56,127 nt of DNA from an uncultured Phascolarctobacterium sp. (GCA_905200645.1 CAJKLD010000014.1:1-56127), one strand, 5' to 3'; positions 24,998 through 33,309 are shown, counted from the first letter of the stretch. Notes: generated from the letters alone by a model not told the origin. Translations and numbers: made by a program.

Positions 24998-26677
24998 TTG
25001 AAAACAAGAAGATGTTACATATATACACGAGTATCTACCTCGATGCAGGTGGATGGATATAGTCTGGATGCGCAGAAAGACAAGCTGAAAAAATATGCGG
25101 AATTTCAGGATATAGTGGTTGCAGGTGAATATTCTGACGAAGGTAAATCCGGTAAGAATATCGAAGGACGTCCGCAGTTTCTGCAGATGCTGAAAGATAT
25201 TGAATCAGGAAAAGATAAAGTTGAGTTTGTTCTGGTATTCAAACTTTCCAGATTTGGAAGAAATGCAGCGGATGTACTTAGTTCCCTACAGCGTATGCAG
25301 GATTTTGGCGTCAATCTGATCTGCGTAGAAGATGGCATTGACAGCTCTAAAGACAGCGGTAAACTGATGATTTCGGTTTTATCTGCGGTTGCAGAAATTG
25401 AGCGTGAAAATATCCTTGTTCAGACGATGGAAGGACGTAGGCAGAAGGCCCGTGAAGGTAAATGGAACGGTGGTTTTGCTCCTTATGGATATAAACTGGA
25501 GAATGGAGAACTTTTGATTGCAGAAGATGAAGCAGAAGTTATACGCATTATCTATGATAAATACGTTAATACCACAATGGGTGCGTCAGCGGTGGCGAAT
25601 TATCTGAATGAGCATGGTTATGTGAAGAAAAAACGTCAGAACAACACCTTGGATATGTTCTCAGCACATTTTATCAAACTGGTTCTGGATAATCCAGTTT
25701 ACTGCGGAAAACTCGCCTATGGTCGTCGCAAGAATGAGAAAATTGCAGGAACCCGCAATCAGTATCATATCGTAAAGCAGGACGAATATCCAGTTTATGA
25801 AGGTGTGCATGAGGCTATTATTCCAGAAGAAATGTGGCAGATGGCACAGAGAAAACGTCAGGAAACAGGTGTAAAAAGCGAGAAGATTTACAATCAGGAG
25901 CACGAAAATATTCTGTCCAGTATTCTGCGTTGTCCTGTGTGTGGTGCTGCGATGTACGGCAATGTAAATCGCAAGAAGAAAAAGGACGGAACCTTATATA
26001 AGGATTATTACTATTACCATTGTAAGCACCGCACTACTGTAAATGGTCATAGGTGTGGATACAAACGACAGTGGAAGCAGGAAATGGTGGATGCTGCCGT
26101 GGAAGAAGTAATCAGAAAGTTGGTTACGAATCCGAAGTTTGAACAGGCGATCCGTCAGAAGATTGGTTCAAGAATTGATACGGATGAATTGGAAACAGAA
26201 CTGGAACAGCTTCGCAAGAAACTTCGTCAGTTAAACGGTGCGAAGTCGAAGTTGGGACAGCAGATGGACAGCCTTGATGTGACGGACAAGCACTATGACC
26301 GAAAGTATCAGGATATGGAAGAACGTTTGTATAAACTATACGACGATATTGATTCCGTGGAAGAAGAAATCGAGGAAGTAGAAACCAGAATCTATAACGT
26401 GCGCCAGCAGAAAATTTCCGGTGACAACATATATCAATTTCTTCTGTATTTTGATAAACTGTATGATAAGTTCAGCGATGCGGAAAAGAAAGAATTTCTT
26501 AACAGCTTCATTGAACGAGTTGATATTTACGAGCAAGAGCAGCCGGATGGCCGTTTCTTGAAGCACATTAAATTCAGATTTCCTGTCTACTTTAATGGAA
26601 AGGAGATAGAGGAAATGAGTTGGGACAATGAAACAACAGTCGAGACGGTTGTATTGATGACAAGAGTAAGCAAATAA
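24998..26677 (+). CDS. Large serine recombinase (integrase), tail from host rlmD
   Basis: 559 residues from a TTG start with GGAGGTGG upstream. The N-terminal resolvase domain carries catalytic Ser13 in YIYTRVSTSMQ, and SRFGRNAADVL and VAEIERENI blocks. The Recombinase domain (about 155-265) and zinc ribbon (CPVCGAAM ... CKHR) follow, then a coiled coil (about 385-465) and a beta-rich end. The attR core begins at codon 549, so the last 11 residues (ETVVLMTRVSK) are the 3' end of host rlmD. In the excised circle the frame would read instead into the 97-residue segment now attached to RlmD. It catalyses integration, and with a directionality factor, excision. No obvious separate excisionase gene is visible. 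Confidence 0.95.
   Translation: MKTRRCYIYTRVSTSMQVDGYSLDAQKDKLKKYAEFQDIVVAGEYSDEGKSGKNIEGRPQFLQMLKDIESGKDKVEFVLVFKLSRFGRNAADVLSSLQRMQDFGVNLICVEDGIDSSKDSGKLMISVLSAVAEIERENILVQTMEGRRQKAREGKWNGGFAPYGYKLENGELLIAEDEAEVIRIIYDKYVNTTMGASAVANYLNEHGYVKKKRQNNTLDMFSAHFIKLVLDNPVYCGKLAYGRRKNEKIAGTRNQYHIVKQDEYPVYEGVHEAIIPEEMWQMAQRKRQETGVKSEKIYNQEHENILSSILRCPVCGAAMYGNVNRKKKKDGTLYKDYYYYHCKHRTTVNGHRCGYKRQWKQEMVDAAVEEVIRKLVTNPKFEQAIRQKIGSRIDTDELETELEQLRKKLRQLNGAKSKLGQQMDSLDVTDKHYDRKYQDMEERLYKLYDDIDSVEEEIEEVETRIYNVRQQKISGDNIYQFLLYFDKLYDKFSDAEKKEFLNSFIERVDIYEQEQPDGRFLKHIKFRFPVYFNGKEIEEMSWDNETTVETVVLMTRVSK
26642..26652. other. attR core
   Basis: GAGACGGTTGT, identical to 8056-8066, in the same reading phase (E-T-V-V). 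Sequence to the right, through the stop at 26677, is inferred to be the displaced rlmD 3' end. Confidence 0.85.
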
Positions 26678-26698
26678 AGGGCGAAAATGCCCAGAAAT

Positions 26699-26754
26699 AA
26701 AGGGATTTCTACTATTCAGGCAATCAAATGCCGGACGGCGGAAATCCCTTTTTT
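26699..26754. terminator. Bidirectional terminator behind the rlmD 3' end
   Basis: AAAGGGATTTC (26699-26709) pairs with GAAATCCCTTT (26741-26751); T-run on the right, A-run on the left. It would have ended the original rlmD transcript and now ends the recombinase transcript. Confidence 0.8.
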
Positions 26755-26785
26755 GTTATCTCGGAAACAAATTAACCGCTCTGTT

Positions 26786-26847
26786 CGGTAGGGGTTGAGG
26801 ATACAGATTTGCTTTCAGTAGGTCGAGAATACAGATTAGCTGTTTTA
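26786..26847. repeat. Imperfect direct repeat of about 30 bp
   Basis: Two adjacent units share GTAGG..GAG.ATACAGATT.GCT. They lie between the terminator and the IS copy. Meaning unknown. Confidence 0.45.
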
Positions 26848-26942
26848 ACTCATAGGTGTAGTGGTCAAGCCTTTTTGTAACACTTGTGGCTAAAAAATTT
26901 ATTGGATTGTTGCCTGGATGCTATCGGAGCTGTTAGCTTTTA

Positions 26943-27464
26943 TCAATGGTGCTTCGCACCGCTGTGCGGGCGCACATGGTTGTAGGTAACATAGGCGAAT
27001 TCCTCCACGGTCTGATACAATTGTTCCTCCGTCCGAAATTTGTACAGATTTATACATTCGTTCTTTAGAGTGTTGAAGTCCCTCTTCATTGGCGCATTGT
27101 CATATGGATATCCGGCTTGGTTCATGCTCCGGGCCACATGGGCAGATTCGCAGAACTCTATGAAAGCTTTTCACGTATACTGGCTTTCCTGGTCACTGTG
27201 CAGGATCAGACTGTCGTTTGCCGGACGCTGGGATTCCAATGTTTTCTGCAGCGTGCAGACCGCAAGTTCGCTGGTGATATGGCGGTTCGTTATACTCGCT
27301 GCTACGCTTCTGTCATGGAGATCTATGATGGTACAGTTATAACGCACATCCCTATTTTTTAGGAACAGATATGTGAAATCCGTGCACCATTTCCGGTTCG
27401 GCTTGTCCGCATGGAAGTCCTGCTTTAGCTTATTCTCAAATACTTTATGGGGCTTGCCTAGCAT
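26943..27464 (-). pseudogene. IS3-family transposase orfB fragment
   Basis: One minus-strand frame of 174 codons interrupted by a single TGA at 27171-27173. The integrase-core residues are visible: D in RKWCTDFTYLFL, D in LILHSDQESQYT (normally HSDQGSQY, so a Gly to Glu change follows the second D) and E in FNTLKNE. The N-terminal part of orfB (HTH-like and spacer region) is missing. It is inactive. Confidence 0.9.
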
Positions 27465-27607
27465 TCTTTACTGAATTCACTATACCACTTGGAGATGCTG
27501 GCTTTGGAAACGCCATACTCTGCGGTGATGCTTTTGTAGGTGCGTCCCTCTTCTTCATGGAGGCGGACAATCTTCTTTTTGAATTCGGGCGTGTAGTTTT
27601 GTGGCAT
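27458..27607 (-). pseudogene. IS3-family orfA fragment
   Basis: 49 codons beginning MPQNYTPEFKKKIVRLHEEE and reading through the HTH (SITAEYGVSKASISKWYSEF) to a TAG at 27458. The leucine-zipper half of a normal orfA is deleted; the frame overlaps the start of the orfB remnant at the deletion joint. Confidence 0.85.
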
Positions 27608-27684
27608 AATAGATACCTCTTTCTTTGTGATTTTTATTATATCTTATTAGCCACTCCTGTTACAACTTTATTATAGCACTTTAG

Positions 27685-27777
27685 TTGGTTCGCAGGCTGA
27701 TTGAGAAAATCTCGGTCTATGATGAGTTGGTCATGGTAGAGTTCAAATCTAGCACAAGTGTGGATGTCCACAGGTAA
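27685..27777 (+). pseudogene. C-terminal remnant of a second serine recombinase
   Basis: Thirty codons reading RRLIEKISVYDELVMVEFKS followed by STSVDVHR and TAA. This is the usual ending of large serine recombinases of Tn916/Tn1549-type elements. It is cut off upstream at the IS copy, so the rest has been lost. It is evidence that another integrative element once occupied this spot. Confidence 0.75.
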
Positions 27778-27796
27778 ATACAGTTTAGCTTATTGG

Positions 27797-27822
27797 CACC
27801 TCGCTTCGGTGGGGTGTTTTTT
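27797..27822 (+). terminator. Terminator after the recombinase remnant
   Basis: CACCTCGC / GTGGGGTG around a TTCG tetraloop, followed by six T. Confidence 0.85.
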
Positions 27823-27858
27823 GTTACAAAAAATTCATTGTTGATTCATCTGCGAATA

Positions 27859-27887
27859 TTGTAATTTGTTGGATTATATAGTATAAT
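27859..27887 (+). promoter_or_regulatory. Promoter of the accessory operon 27944-30571
   Basis: TTGTAA (27859-27864), 17-bp spacer, TATAAT (27882-27887), 57 nt before the HTH gene. Confidence 0.7.
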
Positions 27888-27943
27888 AAATTATCTTATC
27901 TGTGTTAGAACTAACAAGGGTTGCGAATAGGAGAGGCGAATAT

Positions 27944-28156
27944 ATGATTAAGAACAATATAGAAGTAGATGTAAAAGTCAAATGTATAGAGAACGGAACC
28001 ACCCAGGCACAGCTTGCGGAAACCATCGGAACGACAGGTCAGTATGTCAACCGCATTATCAAAAAGCAGGATGGTGTTGTGAATAAGACCTTCGTGCAGA
28101 TGCTTGAGGCTTTGGGATATGATATTGAACTGACATATGTGAAAAGAGAGGGATAG
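27944..28156 (+). CDS. Short helix-turn-helix protein
   Basis: 70 residues from ATG 27944, after AGGAGAGG. TQAQLAETIGTTGQYVNRII is a Cro/C1-type HTH, followed by NKTFVQMLEALGYDIELTYV. It is the minimal XRE domain with no sensor part and is probably an autoregulator of the genes that follow. Confidence 0.8.
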   Translation: MIKNNIEVDVKVKCIENGTTQAQLAETIGTTGQYVNRIIKKQDGVVNKTFVQMLEALGYDIELTYVKREG

Positions 28157-28181
28157 GTTCTAATTTGACGAGGTAAATGCT

Positions 28182-28730
28182 ATGGATATGAGTTTTGATG
28201 TCGGCAAAGTATTTCAAGACCGCTTGGCAGCAAGTATGGGACTGGATAAATACCGATATATTATGGAACGAGTAAATAATGTCAATGTTGCTACAGATAT
28301 AGATTTTCAGCGTATATTTAATGGTTTTTATATAGTCAGAAGAAACGAAGAGTGGAGAAAATGCTATTACGAGCATTTTGAAAATATCAAGACTGGTAGT
28401 CCTACTTTTGAAAGCATAATTACATATTTATACGAATGTACTGGAAATATTGAACCGTCTTTTTCGAGTAAAATGTTTGCAACGATTTTTCCTGAAAAGC
28501 CGATATGGGACCGCTATGTTGTCCAAAATCTGAATATGCAGTTAACAGGCGCGACTAAAGAAGAAAAATTAAAGAATGCCATAATTCTTTATGCCGATAT
28601 GGAAAAATGGTATGCAGATTTTTTAGGTTCGGGGAAAGGTCAAGAGTGTATCAGAGATTTGACCGTGTGTTACCCACTTATAAAGGGATTTCAAACATTA
28701 AGAAAATTGATAGCATTCTTTGGAGCATAA
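28182..28730 (+). CDS. Hypothetical protein, 182 aa
   Basis: Helical, aromatic-rich protein (KCYYEHFENIKTG, MFATIFPEKPIWDRYVVQNL, YADMEKWYADFLGSGKGQEC). I do not recognise an enzyme motif. It follows the HTH gene by 25 bp and has only a weak ribosome site (ACGAGG). It resembles hypothetical proteins that accompany small regulators on genomic islands. Confidence 0.65.
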   Translation: MDMSFDVGKVFQDRLAASMGLDKYRYIMERVNNVNVATDIDFQRIFNGFYIVRRNEEWRKCYYEHFENIKTGSPTFESIITYLYECTGNIEPSFSSKMFATIFPEKPIWDRYVVQNLNMQLTGATKEEKLKNAIILYADMEKWYADFLGSGKGQECIRDLTVCYPLIKGFQTLRKLIAFFGA

Positions 28731-28756
28731 GATAAATTGGCTTGGGGGTGGATTGA

Positions 28757-29434
28757 TTGCGTACATATACTTGGGATGAATATTACGAAAAATTCTATGA
28801 TTGGGCAGAAAGTACACAGGTTCGCAATCTTTCTGCATTGACTTCTCTTGGTTCTGCCGATGAAGTTTGAAAAATTATTATCGAATTACAATGCAATGTT
28901 CCCGCCGCTAATCGCCTTCTTAAAAAGGCAGTAAAAGTAAAGTTGGAATTTTCAGCATATGATTTGATAGAATTTCTTTGTACAAATGACAAGAAATTGG
29001 CTACTGCAGCGGTTCGTAATTCAGCCAGCCGATTAACTGCTGAAGATATGGAAGACCTCTATGGAGAGGTTGATGATGAAATAATTATAGAAATCTGCTC
29101 TAAGCGCAATCTGACTCTCCCTGAAGATTTGCGTGAAGAAGACGAATCAGACTTCGAGGAAGAAGAGTTTTTGGAAGAAGTCGATGCCTACACTGGTGAC
29201 TTCACTTATGAGAAACCGAAAAAACTCGGATTTTTGGGGACATTATTTGCGGTGCTTGGAGCAGCTGGTTCAATTGATAATAGCAGCCAACAAAGACATA
29301 ACGGCAGATGTAACGGCGATTGTGCGAATTGTCCACCACATTATGGTTATCGTTATGGAAGATGGTATTATGGGCATGACTATGTTCACGGCTGTGAATT
29401 TGGTGGTAATAGAGGCAGTGGAAGCATGGATTAA
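28757..29434 (+). pseudogene. Hypothetical gene with in-frame TGA
   Basis: From a TTG at 28757 (GGGGGTGG upstream) the frame reads MRTYTWDEYYEKFYDWAEST and continues to codon 37, then meets TGA at 28868-28870. The same frame continues without other interruption (KIIIELQCNVPAANRLLKKA) to TAA at 29432-29434, 225 residues in all. The middle is acidic; the end is Cys/Tyr-rich (CNGDCANCPPHYGYRYGRWY). The continuity on both sides of the stop points to a single nonsense mutation. A 163-residue product could still arise from an internal TTG at 28943. No Sec machinery is seen and TGA is a normal stop elsewhere in this window. Confidence 0.65.
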
Positions 29435-30249
29435 TGGAAGGGATTGCTGTTATGGAAGGATTTTCAGAGAAAAGTTTACTTTCATTGGGTGATTATTATG
29501 TATATGGATTAATCGACCCAAGAACAAATCAGATATTTTATATTGGTAAAGGTACCGGAAATAGAGTTTTTGAACATGAAAAAGAAAGTTTGAATAGTCC
29601 AAATAGTGACAAGTTGAAATTAAAGATCATTTCTGAAATCCATTCTCTTGGATTGTGTGTCAAAAAAATTATTATCAACAGCAGTCTTACGGAAGCAGAG
29701 GCTTTTGCAGCAGAAGCTGCGTTGATTAATGCGTTCAACTATGTAAGTGATGTTGGTCTTACAAATATTGTAGCAGGACATCATTCGGCAGAGGCTTTAT
29801 CCGTAGAGGATTTTGAAAAAATACATGGTGCGGAAGAATTGTGTGAGGCAGATATTAAACATAAAATTCTTGTTATCAAAATCAATAAACTTTATCGAAG
29901 AAACATACCTGCGGATGAGCTTTATGATTCCGTGCGCGGTGTGTGGAGAGCATCAATGAATAATGCCAGATCTGTTGATTATGTTTTCGGTGTGTATAAT
30001 TCTTTAATTGTAGCTGTTTATAAGCCTACCCAATGGTATAAATGTAAAAAGGCACCGGAAAAACGACCAAGACAGGATGAGATTTTGACACCCCAGACTG
30101 AAAATCGCATTTTCTTTGTGGATGAGGATTTTGAAAATGGCTTGCCGCTTGATGAAAATGAAATGTTTTATTATGGTAAGTCTATAGCAGGATTGAAATT
30201 GAACCAAGGTGCACAAAATCCAATCACTTATATAAATCCAAAATCATAA
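29434..30249 (+). CDS. GIY-YIG domain protein (LEM-3-like)
   Basis: 271 residues; the start overlaps the previous stop (TAATG). An internal ATG at 29452 has a better ribosome site (AAGGGA) and may be the true start (265 aa). The N-terminal 90 residues match the GIY-YIG nuclease fold of the LEM-3-like subgroup: YYVYGLIDPR, then IFYIGKGTGNRVFEH, and E in LTEAEAFAAEAALI. The C-terminal part (about 140-265) contains a second conserved-looking region (LYDSVRGVWRASMNNARSVDYVFGVYN, written in parts as LYDSVRGVWRASMN and ARSVDYVFGVYN). It probably cuts or binds DNA; the target is unknown. Confidence 0.8.
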   Translation: MEGIAVMEGFSEKSLLSLGDYYVYGLIDPRTNQIFYIGKGTGNRVFEHEKESLNSPNSDKLKLKIISEIHSLGLCVKKIIINSSLTEAEAFAAEAALINAFNYVSDVGLTNIVAGHHSAEALSVEDFEKIHGAEELCEADIKHKILVIKINKLYRRNIPADELYDSVRGVWRASMNNARSVDYVFGVYNSLIVAVYKPTQWYKCKKAPEKRPRQDEILTPQTENRIFFVDEDFENGLPLDENEMFYYGKSIAGLKLNQGAQNPITYINPKS

Positions 30250-30268
30250 AAACAGGAGGTGTACCACA

Positions 30269-30571
30269 ATGGCAGAGATGAAAAAAATACATGGATTTGC
30301 TGTTAAATGGTGCGATAAGTTTCGTGACCAGAATATCAATTATATAGAACTGGTTGACCATTTTATGGCTGATGATTGTGCAGCTCTCGGTTTTGAAATG
30401 GACTGTGGTCACGCTTTTTCAGAAAAATATGGACAGGCAGTGAGTAACCACGAGGCTCTGGACAGAATCATTGATGATGTCACAAACATCTACCTGCTTG
30501 GGTCTGCAATTTATTCTCAATGGAGATATTTCAACCATTGGGTGTATGGCGCAGCAGTTTTGTTTAGATAA
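30269..30571 (+). CDS. Hypothetical protein, 100 aa, possibly truncated
   Basis: Starts at ATG 30269 after AGGAGGTG. The sequence KIHGFAVKWCDKFRDQNINY, DDCAALGFEMDCGHAF and LGSAIYSQWRYFNHWVYG is of a kind found in gut Firmicute islands without known function. Homologues I recall continue past HWxY with a further segment. Here the frame ends abruptly (AAVLFR), and the following 230 bp hold no convincing gene, so the 3' end may be lost. Confidence 0.6.
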   Translation: MAEMKKIHGFAVKWCDKFRDQNINYIELVDHFMADDCAALGFEMDCGHAFSEKYGQAVSNHEALDRIIDDVTNIYLLGSAIYSQWRYFNHWVYGAAVLFR

Positions 30572-30706
30572 TCTTAGCTATATAATTGATACGAAAATTT
30601 ATCGTGATAAGAAGGACGTAAAAACTATTTGTGTGTCGAAATGTGAAGCATACAAAGTAGTATTGAAATGAACAGATGGTATTGGATTATATTTTTATTG
30701 ATTTAG

Positions 30707-30814
30707 TCGCCAACATTAGCTGAAAATTTAGATATCGACCAGGAATTTTTTGGTACGTTAAAGAATTATGTGGGTAATTTTAATAATGTGAAAGGCGGTA
30801 GCAATGATGAGTGA
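30707..30814 (+). pseudogene. 35-codon tail of a lost upstream gene
   Basis: An open frame reading LAENLDIDQEFFGTLKNYVG then NFNNVKGGSNDE and TGA overlaps the ATG of the next gene by 11 bp, as operon partners do. It has no start codon or ribosome site and is cut off near 30700. This suggests that the accessory zone replaced the 5' part of a gene paired with the nuclease gene at 30804. I see nothing else in 30572-30803. Confidence 0.5.
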
Positions 30815-31679
30815 AGCTAAAATTGATTATAAAAAGTTTTATGAGAACGTTAAAAAGTGGACTGTAAGTGATTATTTTAACCCTGGTATTAAGGCGGAGG
30901 TTATTTTAGATATGCTGCTGACGCCGTATATTACTAAAATAGTTGCAAATTATTTAAATAAAGAAGCCAAAAATATTAAGTTGTTGGCAAAGGAGTTTCC
31001 TATTGATAATACAAAAGAGGATTTTTCTTTGCGTAACAATAAAGTTGATTATTTACTTGAATATGGGGATGAGGAAAAACCGAAAATATATCTTGTGGAA
31101 TTAAAAACGACTAATTCAAGTTTTGATGTTGAGCAATTTGAAAATTATATTAGAATAATGAATGGAAATGAAAAAGGAGTTTTAAAGAAAGAAAATGGAA
31201 TTGAAGAACTAGATACAGAATATAGTTTGTTTAGATTTTATGAGAGAATATACGAGAAGTATGTTGAATCGGCTATTGATAATTATATTGGAGGTCATTT
31301 TTCTATTATAAGTGGCACTGGAAAATACATTTTTCAAATAGCTAAATTGTTGGGAGCAGAAGATGAATTTGGATTAAAAAATAAATTACTCGAAAATAAA
31401 GGCGATCTAAATATACAAAATAAAAAAGCAGTTAGTCAAGAAATAAAAAAAGGATTAAATAAATTTATTAAAATATATGAAAAGGGAAAGGGTGAAATAG
31501 AATTAATATATATTAGTTTGCAAAAAGAGTTAAAAAAAGAAATTGAGAATCTAGAGAAATACGAAGGAAATAAAAAGAAAATACATATTATTACATTAGA
31601 TATAGATAAGATGAACTTTTCACCTGTGCTACAAGATTTTGTTGAAGCTATTAATAAAGTGGACCCACAGAAAATATAA
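30804..31679 (+). CDS. PD-(D/E)XK nuclease-like protein
   Basis: 291 residues, very Lys/Ile/Asn-rich and clearly lower in GC than the host genes. KVDYLLEYGDEEKPKIYLVE-LK-TTNSSF (D in KVDY, E-x-K in VELKT) is a PD-(D/E)XK active-site pattern, with FDVEQFENYIR behind it. The second half is helical with long charged stretches. Start is ATG 30804 or 30807 after AAAGGCGG. It may be a nuclease subunit of a two-gene restriction-like system whose partner is truncated. Acquisition by transfer is likely. Confidence 0.65.
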   Translation: MMSEAKIDYKKFYENVKKWTVSDYFNPGIKAEVILDMLLTPYITKIVANYLNKEAKNIKLLAKEFPIDNTKEDFSLRNNKVDYLLEYGDEEKPKIYLVELKTTNSSFDVEQFENYIRIMNGNEKGVLKKENGIEELDTEYSLFRFYERIYEKYVESAIDNYIGGHFSIISGTGKYIFQIAKLLGAEDEFGLKNKLLENKGDLNIQNKKAVSQEIKKGLNKFIKIYEKGKGEIELIYISLQKELKKEIENLEKYEGNKKKIHIITLDIDKMNFSPVLQDFVEAINKVDPQKI

Positions 31680-31954
31680 AATTTTTTTAGCTAGCGTAAA
31701 TTTAGAAATGATTTGATTTTCTTATGACGTGTATCTAAAATGCGTGGTTTGTAAAGCAGATTGAAAATGGTAACTTGTTGTATATAAACAAAAGCAGAGC
31801 TGCTAATGCTTTAGGCAACGAGAAGCTCTATTCGCTCATGCCGTACCTAAACACTAACAGCTCTACTTCCGCTACTATTATAGCAGCGGAAGATAGTTTA
31901 AGGCGATACATAGAGGCTATTATCAGCTTATTTAACGCAAAGGAAGTGATCCCC

Positions 31955-33169
31955 GTGCAAAACTTTCATCTGGTAAAATTAAAACATAAAAAACCTTATG
32001 GAGAAGTGTCTACGGCAGCTTTTGGAGTGGAGCAGGCAGCGCAGGTTTTGCGCTTTCATCAAAGCTTTCCGGAATATAACATTACCCCCTTGGTAAAGCT
32101 AGAACATTTGGCGAGGGAATTAGGCATTAAAGAACTTTATGTGAAGGATGAAAGTTATCGCTTTGGTTTGAACGCTTTCAAAGTTTTGGGCGGCAGTTAC
32201 GCTATTGCCCGGGAAATAGGTCAGCGTTTGCGTTTACCGGAGAGCGAACTTAATTATGCAACATTAGTATTACCGGAGGTGCGCAAACAATTAGGCGAGC
32301 TGACTTTTGTAACGGCTACGGACGGTAATCACGGACGCGGTGTTGCTTGGACGGCACAGCGTTTAGGGCAGCGAGCAGTAGTGTTTATGCCTAAGGGCAC
32401 GGCGGCGGAGCGTTTAGAAAATATTCGTAAATTAGGTGCTGATGCTTCCATTACTGACGTGAATTATGATGACGCGGTGCGCATGGCGCAAAATTATGCT
32501 AAGCTTCACGGCGGCGTAGTAGTGCAGGATACTTCGTGGGAAGGCTATAATGAAATTCCACAATATATTATGCAGGGCTATACTACTATGGGTTATGAAA
32601 TTATGCAGCAGCTCAAAGAGTATGGCGATGTAAAGCCTACGCATGTTTTTTTGCAGGCCGGCGTGGGCGCTATGGCAGGTGCTATGGTAGGGTTTATTGC
32701 CGATTATTATAAGGAAGAACGTCCGCAAATTGTTGTTGTAGAGCCTAATAATGCTGATTGTTTGTATCGCACAGCATTAGCAAACGATGGCAGACTGCAT
32801 AATGTAGGCGGAGCCTTGCATTCCATTATGGCCGGCCTATGCTGCGGCGAACCTTGCAGTTTGGGCTGGCAGCAGCTTGCAGCTTACGCAGATTATTTTG
32901 TTTCTATGCCAGATAAAGCCGCTGCTTTGGGTATGCGTATTCTAGGTAATCCGTTACCGGGAGATACTGCTATTATTTCAGGCGAAAGCGGTGCAGCAGG
33001 CGTTGGCCTGCTGGCGGCAGCACTGCGTGAAAAGCAGTTAAAGAGACTGGCAGATAGTATTAAACTTAACGAAAATTCTGTGGCTGTATGTATTTCTACG
33101 GAAGGCGCTACAGATGCAGAAAATTATTACAGAATTATGTGGGATGGTGCGTGGAGCTGGCGTAGCTAG
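31955..33169 (+). CDS. dpaL: Diaminopropionate ammonia-lyase
   Basis: PLP enzyme that converts 2,3-diaminopropionate to pyruvate and two ammonia. The 404-aa product agrees with the roughly 400-aa family. Start GTG 31955 (AGGAAG 8 nt upstream) is preferred to a far upstream in-frame TTG at 31775, which would add 60 unrelated residues. The PLP lysine lies in RFGLNAFKVLGGSYA. FVTATDGNHGRGVAWTAQRL and the glycine loop AGVGAMAGAMVG are typical, and CISTEGATDAENY closes the site. Codon use is host-like, so this marks the return to core genome. The gap 31680-31954 carries an inverted repeat CTTCCGCT / AGCGGAAG but no gene I trust. Confidence 0.93.
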   Translation: MQNFHLVKLKHKKPYGEVSTAAFGVEQAAQVLRFHQSFPEYNITPLVKLEHLARELGIKELYVKDESYRFGLNAFKVLGGSYAIAREIGQRLRLPESELNYATLVLPEVRKQLGELTFVTATDGNHGRGVAWTAQRLGQRAVVFMPKGTAAERLENIRKLGADASITDVNYDDAVRMAQNYAKLHGGVVVQDTSWEGYNEIPQYIMQGYTTMGYEIMQQLKEYGDVKPTHVFLQAGVGAMAGAMVGFIADYYKEERPQIVVVEPNNADCLYRTALANDGRLHNVGGALHSIMAGLCCGEPCSLGWQQLAAYADYFVSMPDKAAALGMRILGNPLPGDTAIISGESGAAGVGLLAAALREKQLKRLADSIKLNENSVAVCISTEGATDAENYYRIMWDGAWSWRS

Positions 33170-33309
33170 AGCAATTAAGCGGCGAAAATCATTTGAATTA
33201 AAAAAATGTGTGATTTTTACAGCACGATTACAAAAAACACTTGTCTTTTTAAAACAGATAGCATACAATAAAGGTGTAAACCTTAATTGTATTTTTAGGA
33301 GGCATGAAA

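Larger units (their letters stand above)
8056..26652. mobile_element. 18.6-kb integrative mobilizable element in rlmD
   Basis: Bounded by an 11-bp direct repeat, GAGACGGTTGT, at 8056-8066 and 26642-26652. It contains a large serine recombinase at the right end, tnpV at the left end, rep/par/dnaC-like genes, an oriT and a MobA/MobL relaxase, but no conjugation pore, coupling protein or lytic enzyme. That makes it mobilizable rather than self-conjugative. The cargo comprises a STAND/HEPN pair, a five-gene AAA cassette and a YhcG nuclease. rlmD (rumA) 3' ends are an established target for serine-recombinase elements in Firmicutes. Gene content resembles Clostridia/Lachnospiraceae Tn4451-like elements, so it is probably an import into this host. 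Confidence 0.92.
26875..27665 (-). mobile_element. Internally deleted IS3-family element
   Basis: Terminal inverted repeats begin TTGTAACA at both ends (TTGTAACACTTGTGGCTAA left; TTGTAACAGGAGTGGCTAA read inward from right), and the 4 bp CTTT is duplicated outside (26871-26874 and 27666-27669). At 791 bp it is shorter than the roughly 1.2 kb of intact IS3 members. It carries the head of orfA and the catalytic half of orfB on the minus strand, with the middle missing. It cannot encode an active transposase. Confidence 0.88.

Noticed and set aside
8056..26652. Calling the element a self-transmissible ICE
   Set aside because: No VirB4, coupling protein, prepilin or peptidoglycan hydrolase gene is present; only a relaxase and oriT.
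28868..28870. Selenocysteine or recoded TGA
   Set aside because: No SECIS-like hairpin stands out directly after it, the flanking residues do not look like a redox site, and TGA ends many genes in the window.
26678..30800. CRISPR array
   Set aside because: Only one imperfect two-unit repeat (26786-26847) exists, without regular spacers or cas genes; none was seen elsewhere in the window.
31775..31954. 60-codon N-terminal extension of the diaminopropionate ammonia-lyase frame
   Set aside because: No ribosome site at the upstream start, no counterpart in the family, and a good site precedes GTG 31955.
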